The notes beneath the pieces are model-generated. The model worked only from the letters and a program-made list of their open reading frames with translations. It was not told the origin of the DNA and made no database searches. This document shows, in pieces, positions 19,421-31,015 of a stretch of DNA of 64,000 nt. The stretch spans positions 11,118,390 to 11,182,389 of the forward strand of contig NC_073302.1 in the NCBI RefSeq assembly GCF_027595985.1. The letters are read 5' to 3'. The position numbers and the translations under genes are program-made. Within the stretch, counting starts at the first letter, position 1, and every line of letters begins with the position of its first letter. This DNA comes from Sorex araneus (taxonomy: Eukaryota; Chordata; Mammalia; Eulipotyphla; Soricidae).

Positions 19421-22310
19421 GGGGGGGCGGCCACCAGGGGAGTGAGCCCTTCTGCCTTCCCCGCACCCCAGGACCACGACGCTGGAGGCGCCTGCCCCAG
19501 CTGGGGCCTCCCGGGGTGATGTGCCCATCTGAGGTGGTCCCGGGCTGGGGGCAGAACCGAGGCCCCGCCCCTCCCACCCCCGGTCCCCGCCCCTGCCTCA
19601 GGCTGCAGCCCCGGGAGGAGAGGGGGCCTGGAAGGGAGCCGATGCCGCCCCTGGCCAGGCCCTGATTGCGTAGCTGGGGACGCCACCAGCCTCTGTTCCG
19701 CCTTGCAGAGCCCAAATAGCATCCAGGAGGCCCAGGTTCAAACCTGGATTGCGTGGCCTGCGTGCTGGGCTGCCGTGGGCCAAGCACTCATCCCCTCTGG
19801 TCTTCTGTCTCCTTGTCTATAAATTGGGGGCCGAATCCCAGCCCGGAGGGATCCATTCAGCAGAGGCCCACTACAAAGACTGCTTAATCTCCTAGTGGGG
19901 AGCGGGGCCAGCCTCAGGCCCCCCAAGGCGGACCTTATAGCATCGGGCTCTTCATTTTTATAACCCAGAAGGGGCCCAGATGAGCTGCGGGTTTCCTGAG
20001 TGTCCTGAAACCCACCCCCACAGGTTTTCTCCCTCGGGGAGCCCCGGGACCCCCACCCCAGTGGGCTGAGGTGAAAGACATTCTAGGTCGGTCGCCAGCT
20101 TCTGCAGCCAGGCCCGGGGTGGGCCCCTTCCCTTCCGCTGTTGCAATGCTCTTCTGGTGCCAGAGATGGTGCAGTTCCTGGTGGCGCCACCGAGGCCCCA
20201 AGGCAGTGACCCCGCACCCAGTGGTACTGGGCCTGTGGGATGGGCCTCCCCGAGCCCTCCAGAAATATCTGGAGCGTGGGAACAGGTGGGAGCAGCCGGG
20301 TGCCCTTCCTCCGTCCCCACCCCAGCTGCTCCCATTCGGGCTGGGACGGGTCCAGCTGCCCCGGGGACAGAGCAAGCCGGGGCAGACCCGCGGAGGGAGG
20401 GAGTGGGGCCCTGCAGAGAGATGAGAACCGGGTCAGGGTTCAGTGCCCCTCGGACCCCCCCCCCACCCAGACTCTTGTGTAGAGCTAGAGAGGACGTAAG
20501 CCCGGGGGAGTGCCAGCTCAAGGCGGAGGTCAGGTGCAGTTTTGGGGGTCCTGTTCCCCAAGAAACAGGGAGCCTCCTGTAGGGAGGGGGGATGGCAGCA
20601 GGCTCTGGGAGGAGACCCTGGGCCCCGATAGCCCCTTGGCCTGTGCCTCACTCCCGCTACTCTCTCTCAGCCCTGGGAGGGGGCCAGGCTGAGAGGCGGG
20701 AGTAGGGTCTCAGCTCTCCCTGGGGAGCAGAGCCAAGTCTGCACCCCTGCGCAGGAGCCTCCCTGCCCCTTGGAAACTCAGCGCCTCAAATCGCCAGGTT
20801 CTGCAGGGGAACATCCCCGGCCCACTCCCACGGGGGCTGAGACCAGCCCACCCTGAGCTCAGAGATGGGTGTCAGGAAGAGCCAGCAGCAGGATGGCAGA
20901 TGGGGAGCCTGGGGCAGGAGGGAGCCCCAAGAAGGCGGCGGGGTGGGGGGAGAAGGAAGGACGAGTGATTCGAGTGATTCGGTGGCAGGGCGGCAGGGCA
21001 GGGGACCCACTTCACAGAGGCTCCAGGAAAGCCACAATTCACACTGCTGGCGAGAATGCAGAGGGGACGGGCAGGGCAGAGTATAAATTGGCATTCTGCC
21101 CCCCTCACCCTCCCAGGGAGAGAGATTGGGGCTAGCTCTCGCCCCAGCCTTGGGACAGGGTCACAGGGCATGGTCCAAGGGCACCTTCCCATCCCCTGAC
21201 CCCTTGACTCCAAAGCTCGGTACCTGGGCCATTGCCTAGGCCCCTGGCCCGTGAACTTCACCGTGGAGCGAGCCTAGCACTTGCTCGAGTGCCCCCTGGA
21301 AGCGCCACTGACCAACTTCCTCCCTCCTCTATCTCGTGGCCCCTGTGAGGGACAAATTCAGACACTGCCCTGGACATGGCAGGTGGAAGGCCCCGGGACC
21401 GCTCCTCTGGCCACCTTTCTGGGTCACAAGCATCCCTGCAGACTCTCACTTTCCGTGTCCTCTCCCCGGGACAGCCAGCAAAGGGTTACTAGGTTGGACA
21501 AGCAGGAGCCGAGGGAGCTAAGGTCCAGAGCCAACCTCAGTGGGGCGACAAACACCCCAAGTGACAGGGCCGTGCCTCAGTTTACCCTCTCAGAGGTCAA
21601 GTTGCAGCCCAGGCCCTGAGCCAGCCCTTGCTGAGATCCCCGCTGCAGACATGGAGGAGGAGGCGTTCGCTCCCTGCTCCCCCTCCCAGCTCCACGCCCA
21701 CCCGAGCCCAGGCAGCGGAGGGCCAGGCTGCACTGCCTCGGGGGAGGTCCTACTCCGGGCCTCACCCACGATTTGGAAATCAGAGCTGACTCTTACCTGA
21801 ATCACTCCGGACCCACCCAGCCCCACCTCCTGAGGCGGCCTCGCAGCCAGAGAAAGAGTGCGGAGTCAGCCCGTCAGCCCAGCCAGATCCCATATGGACC
21901 CTCGAGCAGCCTCTGGCCTCCGTGTCACCTATCTGTGAGGTGGAGGGAGGAGCTGCGTCCTTGCAGGAGTGAGGGGGGCGGAATAAGATGGCCCGAGTGC
22001 GCAGGTAGCCCTGCTCTCAGCTCTGCAAGCCCATTCGTCCTCTCTCCTCTGTGTCCGACCTGAGAAGGGGGTTTTGTGCAACATCTTCTGCCTCCTCCTT
22101 AGCTACACTGTGCCAGGTGAGGGACGGGCGCTGGTGGCAATAATAAAAATAATATGGGGGCAGCGCAGGGATAGAGGTTTGCTGTGCAGGCAGGAAGCGC
22201 AATGTGGCCCTTAGCAACATCCCACACGCCAAGTGCAACAGCAACAAAGTGAAGGGGTAGGCCAAATCATCATTATTATTAACAATAATTATTATTATTA
22301 ATAATAATAA
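19421..22310. other. Region directly upstream of PTGS1
   Basis: GC-rich single-copy DNA without a supported gene. A MIR fragment lies at 19730-19850 and a MIR-like scrap at 21567-21600. No SINE occurs for 2.9 kb, which is unusual in this window. Confidence 0.55.
19730..19850 (-). mobile_element. MIR fragment
   Basis: On the minus strand it shows the MIR order: 'AATTTATAGACAAGGAGACAGAAGACC', here modified, then 'GAACCTGGG'. The match is by eye. Confidence 0.5.
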
Positions 22311-22468
22311 GGGCCAGAGCGATAGTACAGCGTTTGCCTTGCATGCAGCACTCAGGTTCAATCCCCAGCAGCCCATATGGTCCCCTGAGCATCCCCAAGA
22401 GTGATCCCTGAGTGCAGAGTCAGGAATAAGCCATGAGCATCGCCGAGTGTGGACCAAAAAAGAAATCA
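22311..22468 (+). mobile_element. SOR-type SINE, first of a three-copy train
   Basis: Older, diverged copy lacking part of the A-box side. It starts after an ATT-rich stretch and ends AAAAAAGAAATCATCGG. Confidence 0.9.
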
Positions 22469-22470
22469 TC

Positions 22471-22648
22471 GGGGGGCCGGATCGATAGCACAGCGGGGAG
22501 GGCGTTTGCCTTGCACGCGGCTGACCCAGGTTCGATCCCCGGCATCCCATATGGTCCCCTGAGCACCGCCAGGAGTAATTCCTGAGTGCAAAGCCAGGAG
22601 TAACCCCTGAGCATCGCTGGGTGTGACCCAAAAAGAAAAAAAAAAAAG
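22471..22648 (+). mobile_element. SOR-type SINE, second of the train
   Basis: Near consensus. Flanked on both sides by AAGAAATCATCGGG, the tail of its left neighbour. Confidence 0.93.
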
Positions 22649-22656
22649 AAATCATC

Positions 22657-22823
22657 GGGCCAGAGCAATAGCACAGCGGGTAGGGCGTTTGCCTTGCATG
22701 CGGCCGACCCGGGTTCTATCCCCGGCATCCCATATGGTCCCCCAAGCACTGCCAGGAGTAATTCCTGAGTGCAAAGCCAAGAGTAACCCCTGAGCATCGC
22801 TGGGTGTGACCCAAAAAAAAAAA
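22657..22823 (+). mobile_element. SOR-type SINE, third of the train
   Basis: Near consensus. It again begins and ends at AAGAAATCATC. Confidence 0.93.
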
Positions 22824-22824
22824 G

Positions 22825-22878
22825 AAATCATCATCGTCGTCGTCGTGGTCATCGTCATCATCATCATCATCACCATCA
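22825..22878. repeat. (ATC/GTC)n microsatellite
   Basis: ATC and GTC trinucleotides that probably grew from the 'AAATCATC' SINE flank. Confidence 0.9.
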
Positions 22879-22880
22879 TT

Positions 22881-23054
22881 TTTTTTTTTTGCTTTTTGGG
22901 TCACACCCAGTGATGCTCAGGGGTTACTCCTGGCTCTGCACTCAGGAATTACTCCTGGCAGTGCTTGGGGGACCATATGGGATGCCAGGGATTGAACCCA
23001 GGTCAGCCGCGTGCAAGGCAAACGCCCTACCCGCTGTGCTATCACTCTGGCCCC
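22881..23054 (-). mobile_element. SOR-type SINE in the ATC repeat
   Basis: Near consensus, with a perfect 14-bp duplication TCATCACCATCATT (22867-22880 and 23055-23068). Confidence 0.95.
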
Positions 23055-23074
23055 TCATCACCATCATTGTCATC

Positions 23075-23260
23075 TAACATTTCCCCAGTATCTACCACAT
23101 GCCAGGCAGGGTGCTATGCATTTTCCATTCATGCAATTTTCTCAATTGCTCAATCAAAAAGTATCACAGGAAAAGAAACTGAGACCCCGAGTGCTTAAAC
23201 CACTCACCTCACTTGCACAGCCAATGGTCCGTGAGGGTTTCCATGCCCAGTGCTTTGTTC
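23075..23260 (+). mobile_element. MIR element
   Basis: Follows the MIR order: 'TAACATTTCCCCAGTATCTA', 'CATGCCAGGCAGGGTGCTAT', 'GAAACTGAGACCC', 'CTTGCACAGCCAATGG'. Confidence 0.7.
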
Positions 23261-23409
23261 TGGGGTCCCAGCTAAGACACACCTAAGCTCCAGCAAAGCC
23301 CACCGGCGCTGGAGGAGGCAGAAACTCACTATCAGGGGACCCAGTTGGCTGGCCTGGAGCAGGGGGATGGGGAGGAGAGTCCGACTTAGACTTATGCACC
23401 CTTCTTCAG

Positions 23410-23770
23410 CTAAGAATCACCAAGTGTTTTTTTAATATTGTTTTTTAATTTGTTTTCTTATTTTTTTAATTGAATCACAGTGAGATACACAATTACAAAG
23501 ATTTTCATGATTGGGTTTCAGTCACAGGATGTTCCAGTGTCCATCCCTTCACCATACGTTTCCCACCACCAGTGTCCCCAGTTTCTCCCACCCCGCCCCC
23601 CAGCCCCCAGTCTGTCTCTCTGGCAGGCACTTTTCTTCTCTGTCTCTCTGTCTCTGTCTCTGTCTGTCTCTCTGTCTGTCTCTGTCTCTCTTTCTCTCTC
23701 TTTCTCTGTCTCCCCCCCACCCCCACTATAGTTTGCAGTACAGGCACTGGCAGGTTACCATGTATCCATA
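23410..23770 (-). mobile_element. (AG)n-linked retroelement 3' end, copy 3
   Basis: Reverse complement of the element at 11087: 'ACAAAGATTTTCATGATTGG', 'GTTTCAGTCACAGGATGTTC', 'CCCACCACCAGTGTCCCCAG', then 'GGCAGGCACTTTTCTTCTCT' and a TCTG/TC run (23637-23710). Confidence 0.7.
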
Positions 23771-23937
23771 ATATCCAAGGTCCAGGGGGACTGGGTCACT
23801 GCGGGAAGTTTGCCCTGAGTAGAGGCGGGTAAGTAGGCTAGAGAAGGGACCACTGTGACAGTGAGAAATGGAAATGATCACACCAGACAAAAACTGAGCA
23901 CTTTTTGGGATATGCATGACAACAAGTCAACAAATGT

Positions 23938-24113
23938 GGTTTATTTTGGAGGGGGGGTCACACCCCAGCGAAGCACAGAGGTTACTCCTGGCTCAGGCAC
24001 TCAGGAACTGCTCCTGGTGGTGCTCAGGGGACCCTATAGGATGCTGAGAATCGAACCCAGGTCGGTCTCGTGCAAGGCAAACGCCCTGCCCGCTGTGCTA
24101 TCGCTCCAGCCCC
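23938..24113 (-). mobile_element. SOR-type SINE
   Basis: Somewhat diverged minus copy with a perfect 11-bp duplication TCAACAAATGT (23927-23937 and 24114-24124). Confidence 0.92.
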
Positions 24114-24124
24114 TCAACAAATGT

Positions 24125-25335
24125 TTTTATCTCTTCCTCCCTGCGATCCCCGCGTCAGCTGCCAGAGGAAGGCGCCAATATCCCCCGCTCTGCGAAAGAG
24201 AAAATGAAGGCAGATTCCTGAGGAGGAGAGGAGGCGTCCAGGTCTCGGGGGACCCCGGGGCGTGGCAGGTGCTTGGCTGGGGCTCGGGTTCCCTGATGTC
24301 TCTATGCGTGTAATGTCCCGTTCCGTTCTGCTCTTCTTCGCATCGTCCAAGCCGGAGCTGGGGTCTGGGCCCTGGTCTGGCTGATGTCAACATCTCCGGG
24401 CTCAGCTCGCGGGCTCGCTTGGCTTCCTCGGATCCCAAACCAAGGGATCTCGAAAACAAACACCGCGACGGAGACGGAGCAGGCCGAGGAGCAGATAAAC
24501 AAGGAGGGGACTGGCAAGTGGAGAGTCCCCAAGATCATCTGGGGAGTTTCCACTGCGGGGCCCCCTGTCACACAGACCTCCCGACGGGCAGGCGGGCAGG
24601 CGGGCAGGAGGGCACGTCATCCTCCTCCCCGCCCCCACCCCACCCCACGCCTGCGTCCTATCTGCAGAGCATCAGACATCAGAGCCTGGAATCTGGAGTC
24701 CGGCCGCCTGTGACGAAGCAGGGCCCCGGGACATCCTCCTGCGAAGGACACTTGGCTGCCTTGCCCCCCTCCTCCTCCCCCGCAAGCTGACGGGCGATTT
24801 CCATGTACCCCCACCTAATTCTGCTCAGGACCTCCAGAAGGTCCCTCAGCAACCCCCCCCCCCGACCTTGGCCGCTCTCTCGCCCCGCCGAGCAGCGGGG
24901 TGTCACAGACAGAGCACTGGCAAGCAGGCGCAGCTCTGATTTCTAGGGAGGGACAAGAGTCCTGCTCACTGTGTGTGGACAAGTCGTTCTCCCTCTGGGA
25001 CCACCAGCCTCCACTTGTTCCACAAGCCTGTGTAGTTTGCAGATAGGGAGCCGGGACCCCAGGGGGACGGGGGAGGGGGGGGAGGGGGGCGGGTTGGTGG
25101 CGGGGGTAGCCTGCTGGGTTTGGAGCCCAGCTGGAACCTTCTGGTCGCATGTCTGCTCAATGGCCATTTGCAGTCCTGAAAAGAAAGACAAGAATCCGTC
25201 AGTCAGCCAGGAGGGGGATTGCTCAAAGAGCGCCCGCCTGGCTCGAGGGAGGCTGAGAGTTTTGCTCTCCGGGTGCAAGCACTGAGCGTGGTTCGAGCAG
25301 CCTGGGAAACCCTGAGCAATCTCCAGCACACTGCA
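24125..25335. other. Unique GC-rich stretch
   Basis: No gene or repeat recognised apart from short G or C runs. Confidence 0.5.
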
Positions 25336-25338
25336 GCC

Positions 25339-25339
<1 letters not shown>

Positions 25340-25424
<85 letters not shown>
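25340..25424. repeat. (GT)n microsatellite
   Basis: About 42 GT units, followed by GTGTGCGCGCGCACGC (25433-25452), an alternating purine-pyrimidine stretch. Confidence 0.95.
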
Positions 25425-25425
<1 letters not shown>

Positions 25426-25471
25426 CTCACGTGTGTGTGTGCGCGCGCACGCATGAGAGCGCATGTGTGAT

Positions 25472-25472
25472 A

Positions 25473-25550
<78 letters not shown>

Positions 25551-25569
25551 AGAGAGAGGGAGAGAGAGA

Positions 25570-25613
<44 letters not shown>

Positions 25614-25660
25614 GGAGGGAGAGAGAGAGAGAGAGAGAGGAGGGAGGGAGAGAGAGCGAG
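25472..25660. repeat. (GT)n then (GA)n with GGGA
   Basis: A short GT run passes into nearly 170 bases of GA with regular GGGA interruptions. With the preceding repeat this makes a 320-bp compound microsatellite. Confidence 0.95.
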
Positions 25661-25913
25661 CTCCATGGCTCCATGGTCAGGGTTGCAAGTGTGTGTGGGA
25701 GACTCGGTGTGGGGAGAAGGGGGACACCAGGGTCATTGCAAGCCCCTCCCCCCATTGCCATAGCCACAGGCACAGACGGGGCAGGGGAGGGGAGGGAAGT
25801 ATGAAGTGGACCCTCAGGCTGACGATAGCATCTTGGTCCCGGAAGCCGCTGTGAGGCTCATGCCTGGGCTTTCCGGATGGCCCGGTCAGTGGGCAGGGAC
25901 CAGGGACATGTAT

Positions 25914-26109
25914 GGGCCGCCGAGATAGCACAGCGATAGGGCTCTGGGCTATGTGTCCACTGGCCTGGATCCAATCCCGGGCTCCCCACAGTGCCCCCCC
26001 CCCCACTCCAACCCTTCCAGGAGTGGTCCCCGAGCACAGAACCAGGAGCAAGCCCCAAGCACTGCTGGGCGTGGCCCAAACTCCCCCCCCCCCACACACA
26101 CACACCCAA
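25914..26109 (+). mobile_element. SOR-type SINE, diverged
   Basis: The A box TAGCACAGCGA is kept, the B box is poor, and C-runs are inserted. The tail is replaced by a short CA run. Confidence 0.75.
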
Positions 26110-27550
26110 AATTGTTGACATGTACAAAATTAATCCAGGTCTGTAAGGGTCATCCCCGATGTGGGGGTTAAAAAAGAAAAAAGGTGCCAGGCACCAAAAT
26201 GAATGAAGGGAGAAGGGGTGCCAGGGAGAGCGAGGCTCGGAGACCAGAGATGCACGAGGCCACAGGAGGCAGCTCAGACTGGCGAGGGAGGGGGTCCTGC
26301 CCCCCCTCAGATCCGACGCCCAGAGGCACCGTGAGGCCGGCAGAGTGCAGCCTCCTTCCATCTCCCTGCTCCCACCCCCTGCAATAATCCACCTCATTCC
26401 CGGCAGGAAGGGTGGGCGGGGGCCGGGCCCAGGCCCCCTTTCACGGGAACTGGGTGTGGAGGGGCCTCACTTGGCAGCAGCCAACAGAGAATTGAGCTGG
26501 GTGGGCCGGAAGGTGGTCAGATGAAAGTGAGCCGGGCCACCCCCTGCGGCCACGGGAGAATGTTCTAGGTAGGTCCTGGGTGCTGCCAAGCCTTGTCCCC
26601 AGGGGGTCACTATGACCAGGAGCTGCCGCCTTGAGAGGCAGATTCAGACTCGGAGCCAGAAGCCAGGCGGAGGGGACGCGCCCCAACAAGCCAGGTCTGC
26701 TTCTGCCTCTGTGTGCAGGGGCCCCCCGCAGAAGGACCACGTCCAGGAGTGCCAGGGCGCCCAGTGCTGCGTCTGTCCCGACACTCTCCCGAGTCCTGCG
26801 CCCAAAGGACTAAACTACGAAGGCGCAACTGGGAGTCCACCCTCCGGCCTTCAGCAGAGCCTTAAAAGTCCGTTCTCCTGCGCCCCACACGTAACCCTCC
26901 TGGAATGCGCTCCCCTGCCTTAGCACCTCGTTAATAACTCACCGGCCTTCAGCCACATGCAGCCAGATGGGAAAACAGCCTCACTCAGCGCTGGCCTCAC
27001 CTCGCCGGCTCCTCGGGTCCCCGCGGCAGACTCTGATGTGGGCGCGTTAGTCTCTAATAAGTCACGGTCATTTCTGTTATAAGTACTGGCACCCCATGGT
27101 ATAGACACAGGGAGAAGGTTGGTCTCAAGCTGGAAACTGGGAACAGGTATGGCTGTATCCAGGTGACAGACTCGCTCTTGCTCTCTCTCCCCCCCCCCAA
27201 CTCCTTCCTTCCCTCCCTCCCTTCTTCCCTCCCTTCCAGGCTTGCTTCTTCCCTCCCTTCCAGGCTTGGGCTGAATGCTACAGGAAAGGCGATCCCCTGC
27301 GTCCCCCTCCTGCCACCCCTTCTGCTGGCCCCGCCTCTGCTTAGGGGCCGTTCTGGAAGATGGATTCCTTTCATTCTCCCCGGCCCAGTCCTGGACAAGT
27401 GTCCTCGTGAATTCAGAGTGGGAGGGCGGTGCCTCCCCACAAAGAAACCTGGGTGCCGTCATCCAAAGATCGGGGCAGGGAGGAAGGGCCAGCAAAGCTA
27501 CGTGAGGCCGGCAGTGTGCCCGTGTCTCAACACCAAGGCTCCAAGGCCTG
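26110..27550. other. Intergenic, no gene seen
   Basis: Single-copy. 27030-27130 is a small AT-richer island ('TAGTCTCTAATAAGTCACGG') of unknown meaning. There are CCTTCC runs at 27200-27260. Confidence 0.5.
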
Positions 27551-27589
27551 GGGTGTGGCCTGGGATACACTTGGGGGAGGGCCTGCAGT

Positions 27590-28190
27590 GTAGCCTGGGG
27601 CACAGTCTGGATGTGGCTTGGGGTGCAGCATGGGGTATGTCCTGGGGTAAGGCCTGGGGTAAGGCCTGGGGTATGGTCTGGGGTAAGGCCTGGGGTATGG
27701 TCTGAGGTACATCCTGGGGTATGACCTGGGGTGCAGCCTGGGGTATGGTCTGGGGTACATCCTAGGGTATGACCTGGGGTGCAGCCTGGGGTAGAGCTTG
27801 GGGTAAGGCCTGGGGTATGCCCTGAGGTACATCCTGGGGTATGACCTGAGGTACATCCTGGGGTATGACCTGGGGTGCAGCCTGGGGTAAGGCCTGGGGT
27901 ATGGTCTGGGGTACATCCTAGGGTATGACCTGGGGTGCAGCCTGGGGTACAGCTTGGGGTAAGGCCTGAGGTATGCCCTGAGGTACATCCTGGGGTATGA
28001 CCTGAGGTACATCCTGGGGTATGACCTGAGGTACATCCTGGGGTATGACCTGGGGTGCAGCCTGGGGTATGACCTGAGGTACATCCTGGGGTATGACCTG
28101 GGGTGCAGCCAAGGGCATGGCCTGGGGTGTGACCTGGGGTATGGCCTGAGGTGGGGCCAAGGGTGTGGCCAGGGGTGTGGCGGGGGTGTG
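27590..28190. repeat. 12-bp minisatellite with 156-bp higher-order period
   Basis: About 45 units of CCTGGGGTAxxx, where xxx is TGA, AGG, TGG or CAT (also CCTGGGGTGCAG). The array starting at 27761 recurs at 27917, exactly 156 bp (13 units) later. Because 12 is a multiple of 3 all frames stay open, giving false four-residue-repeat proteins. Confidence 0.95.
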
Positions 28191-28544
28191 GGCGGGGGTG
28201 TGGCGGGAGTGAAGGACCCTTAAGCCCTGGCCCGCTGGTTCCCCCTCAGTTTCTCAATGGGCACTTGAGTTGACACTTGTGTGACTTGCCCCACACAGGG
28301 CAGGAAGTTTAGCGGGTGCCCGCCCGCTTCTAGCCCTCCCTGCAGGGAAACCGCTCACCGCGCTGACCGTGTCTGCTTCCCGTCAGTGGGCCCAGGGTCT
28401 GGGGTGCCTTGGGGAGGAGGGAGCGGAGAGGGAGGGCAGAGGCCCGGAGTGAAGCAGGACTCTGTGTCTGGGGGCACAGATGCAGATGGGGGGAGACCCC
28501 GTCTCCACCACATGTGACTTGGGGTGTGGGTTGGGGCGGTGGGG

Positions 28545-28690
28545 ATGGGGGGTGGGAGTTCAGGGGCTATTCCTGGCTCTTATGCTCTGTGCTCAGGAGC
28601 GCCCCCTGGTGGTGCTCAGGGACCATCCGCAGGGCATAGAAACCCGGTTGCTTTCTGCCCTTTGCAGGGCAGGCTGAGCTAGTACCGAAG
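28545..28690 (-). mobile_element. SOR-type SINE, worn
   Basis: 'CAGGGGCTATTCCTGGCTCT', 'CTCAGGAGCGCCCCCTGGTG', 'GTGCTCAGGGACCAT' and a decayed B-box end. Confidence 0.65.
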
Positions 28691-30156
28691 CCCCCTGTGC
28701 CCCCTCCTCCCCGGGCTGTGCTGAGAAGCACCTGGAGGCCAGAGGCTCCTCAGGGGAGAGGTAGTTCATGCGAACACTTTGGGCTTCGCCTGACGCTTGG
28801 CGAGCCTGAAGCCACCTTGTTTAGACCGTGCCAGGAGCCTGGAACGCGTGGGCACGTGTGGCTCAGGCAGACACTGGAGGCCACCGCGCAGCACCACGCC
28901 CCACCCTGTGACACCAGGCCCACCCTGTGACAGCCCCTGGCCCCAAAGGGAGCCAGGCGTCAGCACAGCCTCCCGAGCCCAGCAAAGCTCCACAAGCACC
29001 GACTGGCTCTCTGCCTCCTCGCACCCCGCACGGGTATGATGGGGCCTCCTGGACAGTGCTCAGAGGATGGGGGCAACTCGAGACAATACCCCACCAACGA
29101 GCTGCACGCTCTGACGCACACGCCCAGCGGGGCTGGGGGCTGCCAGGAACCGGGAGGGCAACCCCACACGGGCCTTGCTCATGGAGACGCAAATTCCCAT
29201 CCTTGGGGCTCCATCCGAGAATGGGTGCGTGGGCGACCATTCCGTCTTCCCAGACAGAAGGACTGACGCGTGGGTGTGTTTGTGTGCACGCGTATGTGAG
29301 CATGTGTGTGTATACATGTGTGCATGTTATGCATATGTGTGCATATGTGTGCATGCGTGTGTGTGCATGTGTGTTGAGAGCTCGGGAGGGAGGCGGCTGG
29401 CGCACGGAACCAGGACCACGAGGAAGCCCTGCGTGGTGAGAGAGGACTGGCCGTGCCTGCCCGGCGTCCAGTGGCGGTCAGCTCCACCCTGCAGAGAGAA
29501 GAACCGCTTGGTGGGTGCCCCCAGCCCCCAAGCCTCGGCCCCTCCCCCAGGGGCCTCCAAGACAGGACCCGGGTCCCTCCTGGGGGTGCCAGTTCCAGGA
29601 CTCAGGAGAAGCCCCCTTGCTCTGGCGCCCCCTTTCATCCCACCAGCCTATTCTTCAGAGACTCCCGTTGGCCAAGCTAGACAGGGCAGAGGGAGCCCCA
29701 AGACTCAGAAGACAAGAGTGGGAGAGGGGCGGGGGCAACTCCTCAGAGCCCCGGCAGCCCCCAGAGTCCCCCGGCTGAGGGCCCAGGCTGTGAAGGCCCA
29801 GCACTCCATGAGCTCATTGCCATTGCCTCCCCTCCTGGCCCCACCCAGCCACCCCTCCCCCCTCTGTCCCCCGAGGGCCCACCCTCAGCTCCTCCTTGGC
29901 TGCCCATTCACACTCCTGCTCTCTCTGAGCATCAGGGAAAACTGTGCCCCTTGACCCGGATGTACCTGGGAGCCAGGGAAAAGGCCACCAGCAGGCCACC
30001 CTCAATTTGACCTCGCTATTCAATTCTTCAGGTCACAGTTTCTCCATCATGATCCGGACGGGTTTTATGAGGATTTAATGGGCTGATAGGTGCCAAAAAT
30101 CTTAATTAGTACAGCTGTTCTCTTCCCTCAAAGGCTGCCCCCAGAAGTTGGGTTAA
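28691..30156. other. Intergenic, no gene seen
   Basis: Single-copy GC-rich DNA with a GT/GCATGT-rich alternating tract at 29275-29375. Confidence 0.5.
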
Positions 30157-30170
30157 GAGGACCAGAAAGA

Positions 30171-30338
30171 GGGGCTGGAGCAATAGCACAGCGGGGAGGG
30201 CGTTTGCCTTGCACGCGGCCGACCTGGGTTCGATTCCCAGCATCCCATAGGGTCCCCTGAGCACTGCCAGGGGGTAATTCCTGAGTGCAGAGCCAGGAGT
30301 AACCCCTGTGCATCGCTGGGTGTGACCCCCCAAAAAAA
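30171..30338 (+). mobile_element. SOR-type SINE, full length, inserted in a SINE head
   Basis: Consensus A box TAGCACAGCGG (30184-30194) and perfect tRNA B box GGTTCGATTCC (30227-30237). A 14-bp duplication GAGGACCAGAAAGA lies at 30157-30170 and 30340-30353; the right copy is the head of the next SINE. Confidence 0.95.
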
Positions 30339-30341
30339 TGA

Positions 30342-30495
30342 GGACCAGAAAGATAGTGCGGCGAGTAGGGCGCTCACCTTGCACACGGCTGACCTGGGTT
30401 CGATCTCCGGCATCTCCTATGGTACCCCGAGCACTGCCAGGAGTGATTCCTGAGTGCAGAGCCAGGGGCGACGCTGGGTATAGCCCTAAGACAAA
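30342..30495 (+). mobile_element. SOR-type SINE, older, hit by the previous one
   Basis: Diverged copy: 'ATAGTGCGGCGAGTAGGGCG', a GGTTCGATCTCC B box and an ACAAAAC tail. Confidence 0.9.
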
Positions 30496-30533
30496 ACAAA
30501 CCCACAAATGTTAGGTTAAGAAACTTAGACAGA

Positions 30534-30700
30534 GGGGCTGGAGTGATAGCACAGCGGGCCTTGCACGCAGCCGACCCGGGTTTGATTCCCAGCATCCCAT
30601 ATGGTCCCCTGAGCATGGCCAGGGGTAATTCCTGAGTGCAGATCCAGGAGTGACCCCTGAGCATCGCTGGGTGTGACCCCCCCAAAAAAAAAAGAAAAAG
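30534..30700 (+). mobile_element. SOR-type SINE with internal deletion
   Basis: The 'GGTAGGGCGTTT' segment between the A box and CTTGCACG is missing. Near-perfect duplication AAGAAACTTAGACAGA / AAGAAACTTAGAGAGA (30518-30533, 30702-30717). Confidence 0.92.
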
Positions 30701-30802
30701 AAAGAAACTTAGAGAGAAAACCTTTTTTAAAAATAAATAAATATATATATATTTAATTTTAATTTTCCCCTCCCTTTGCTGTAGTTTGGGATGACCCAGG
30801 AT

Positions 30803-30805
<3 letters not shown>

Positions 30806-30849
<44 letters not shown>
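30806..30849. repeat. (CA)n microsatellite
   Basis: About 22 CA units. Confidence 0.95.
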
Positions 30850-30851
<2 letters not shown>

Positions 30852-30914
30852 GGTCACAGTGCCCAGGAGGGTCCCCACACTTAGTTGTGGCGCCCAGGAT
30901 GCCAATGGCAGTAC

Positions 30915-31010
30915 AGCCAGATTGCACTTCGCCTGTGGGGTGATGCTGGGGATCGAACTCGAAGCTTCGTGCCTTTGAGGCCAGGGCTGCACCCCTGAGC
31001 CACAGCTGCG
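30915..31010 (-). mobile_element. Possible older tRNA-derived SINE
   Basis: 'TGATGCTGGGGATCGAACTC ... TGAGCCACAG' in reverse is tRNA-like (B box GTTCGATCCCC) but lacks the SOR middle and tail. Confidence 0.4.
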
Positions 31011-31015
31011 GGAGA

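Noticed and set aside
18933..19787. 284-codon frame over the PTGS1 start region, minus strand
   Set aside because: It reads through intron 1 and intron 2. Only the 28 residues of exon 2 are real, and the spliced ATG at 19265 gives the conserved protein.
25340..25660. CRISPR-like or other ordered array
   Set aside because: Only GT/GA dinucleotide repeats without spacers.
27527..28084. Tyr-Pro-Arg repeat protein, minus strand
   Set aside because: The 12-bp minisatellite keeps any frame open; no start context, splice or flanking coding signal.
30171..30338. tRNA gene
   Set aside because: The A and B boxes are perfect, but the element lacks a foldable acceptor and anticodon arm, has a non-tRNA body and poly-A, and occurs dozens of times: it is a SINE.
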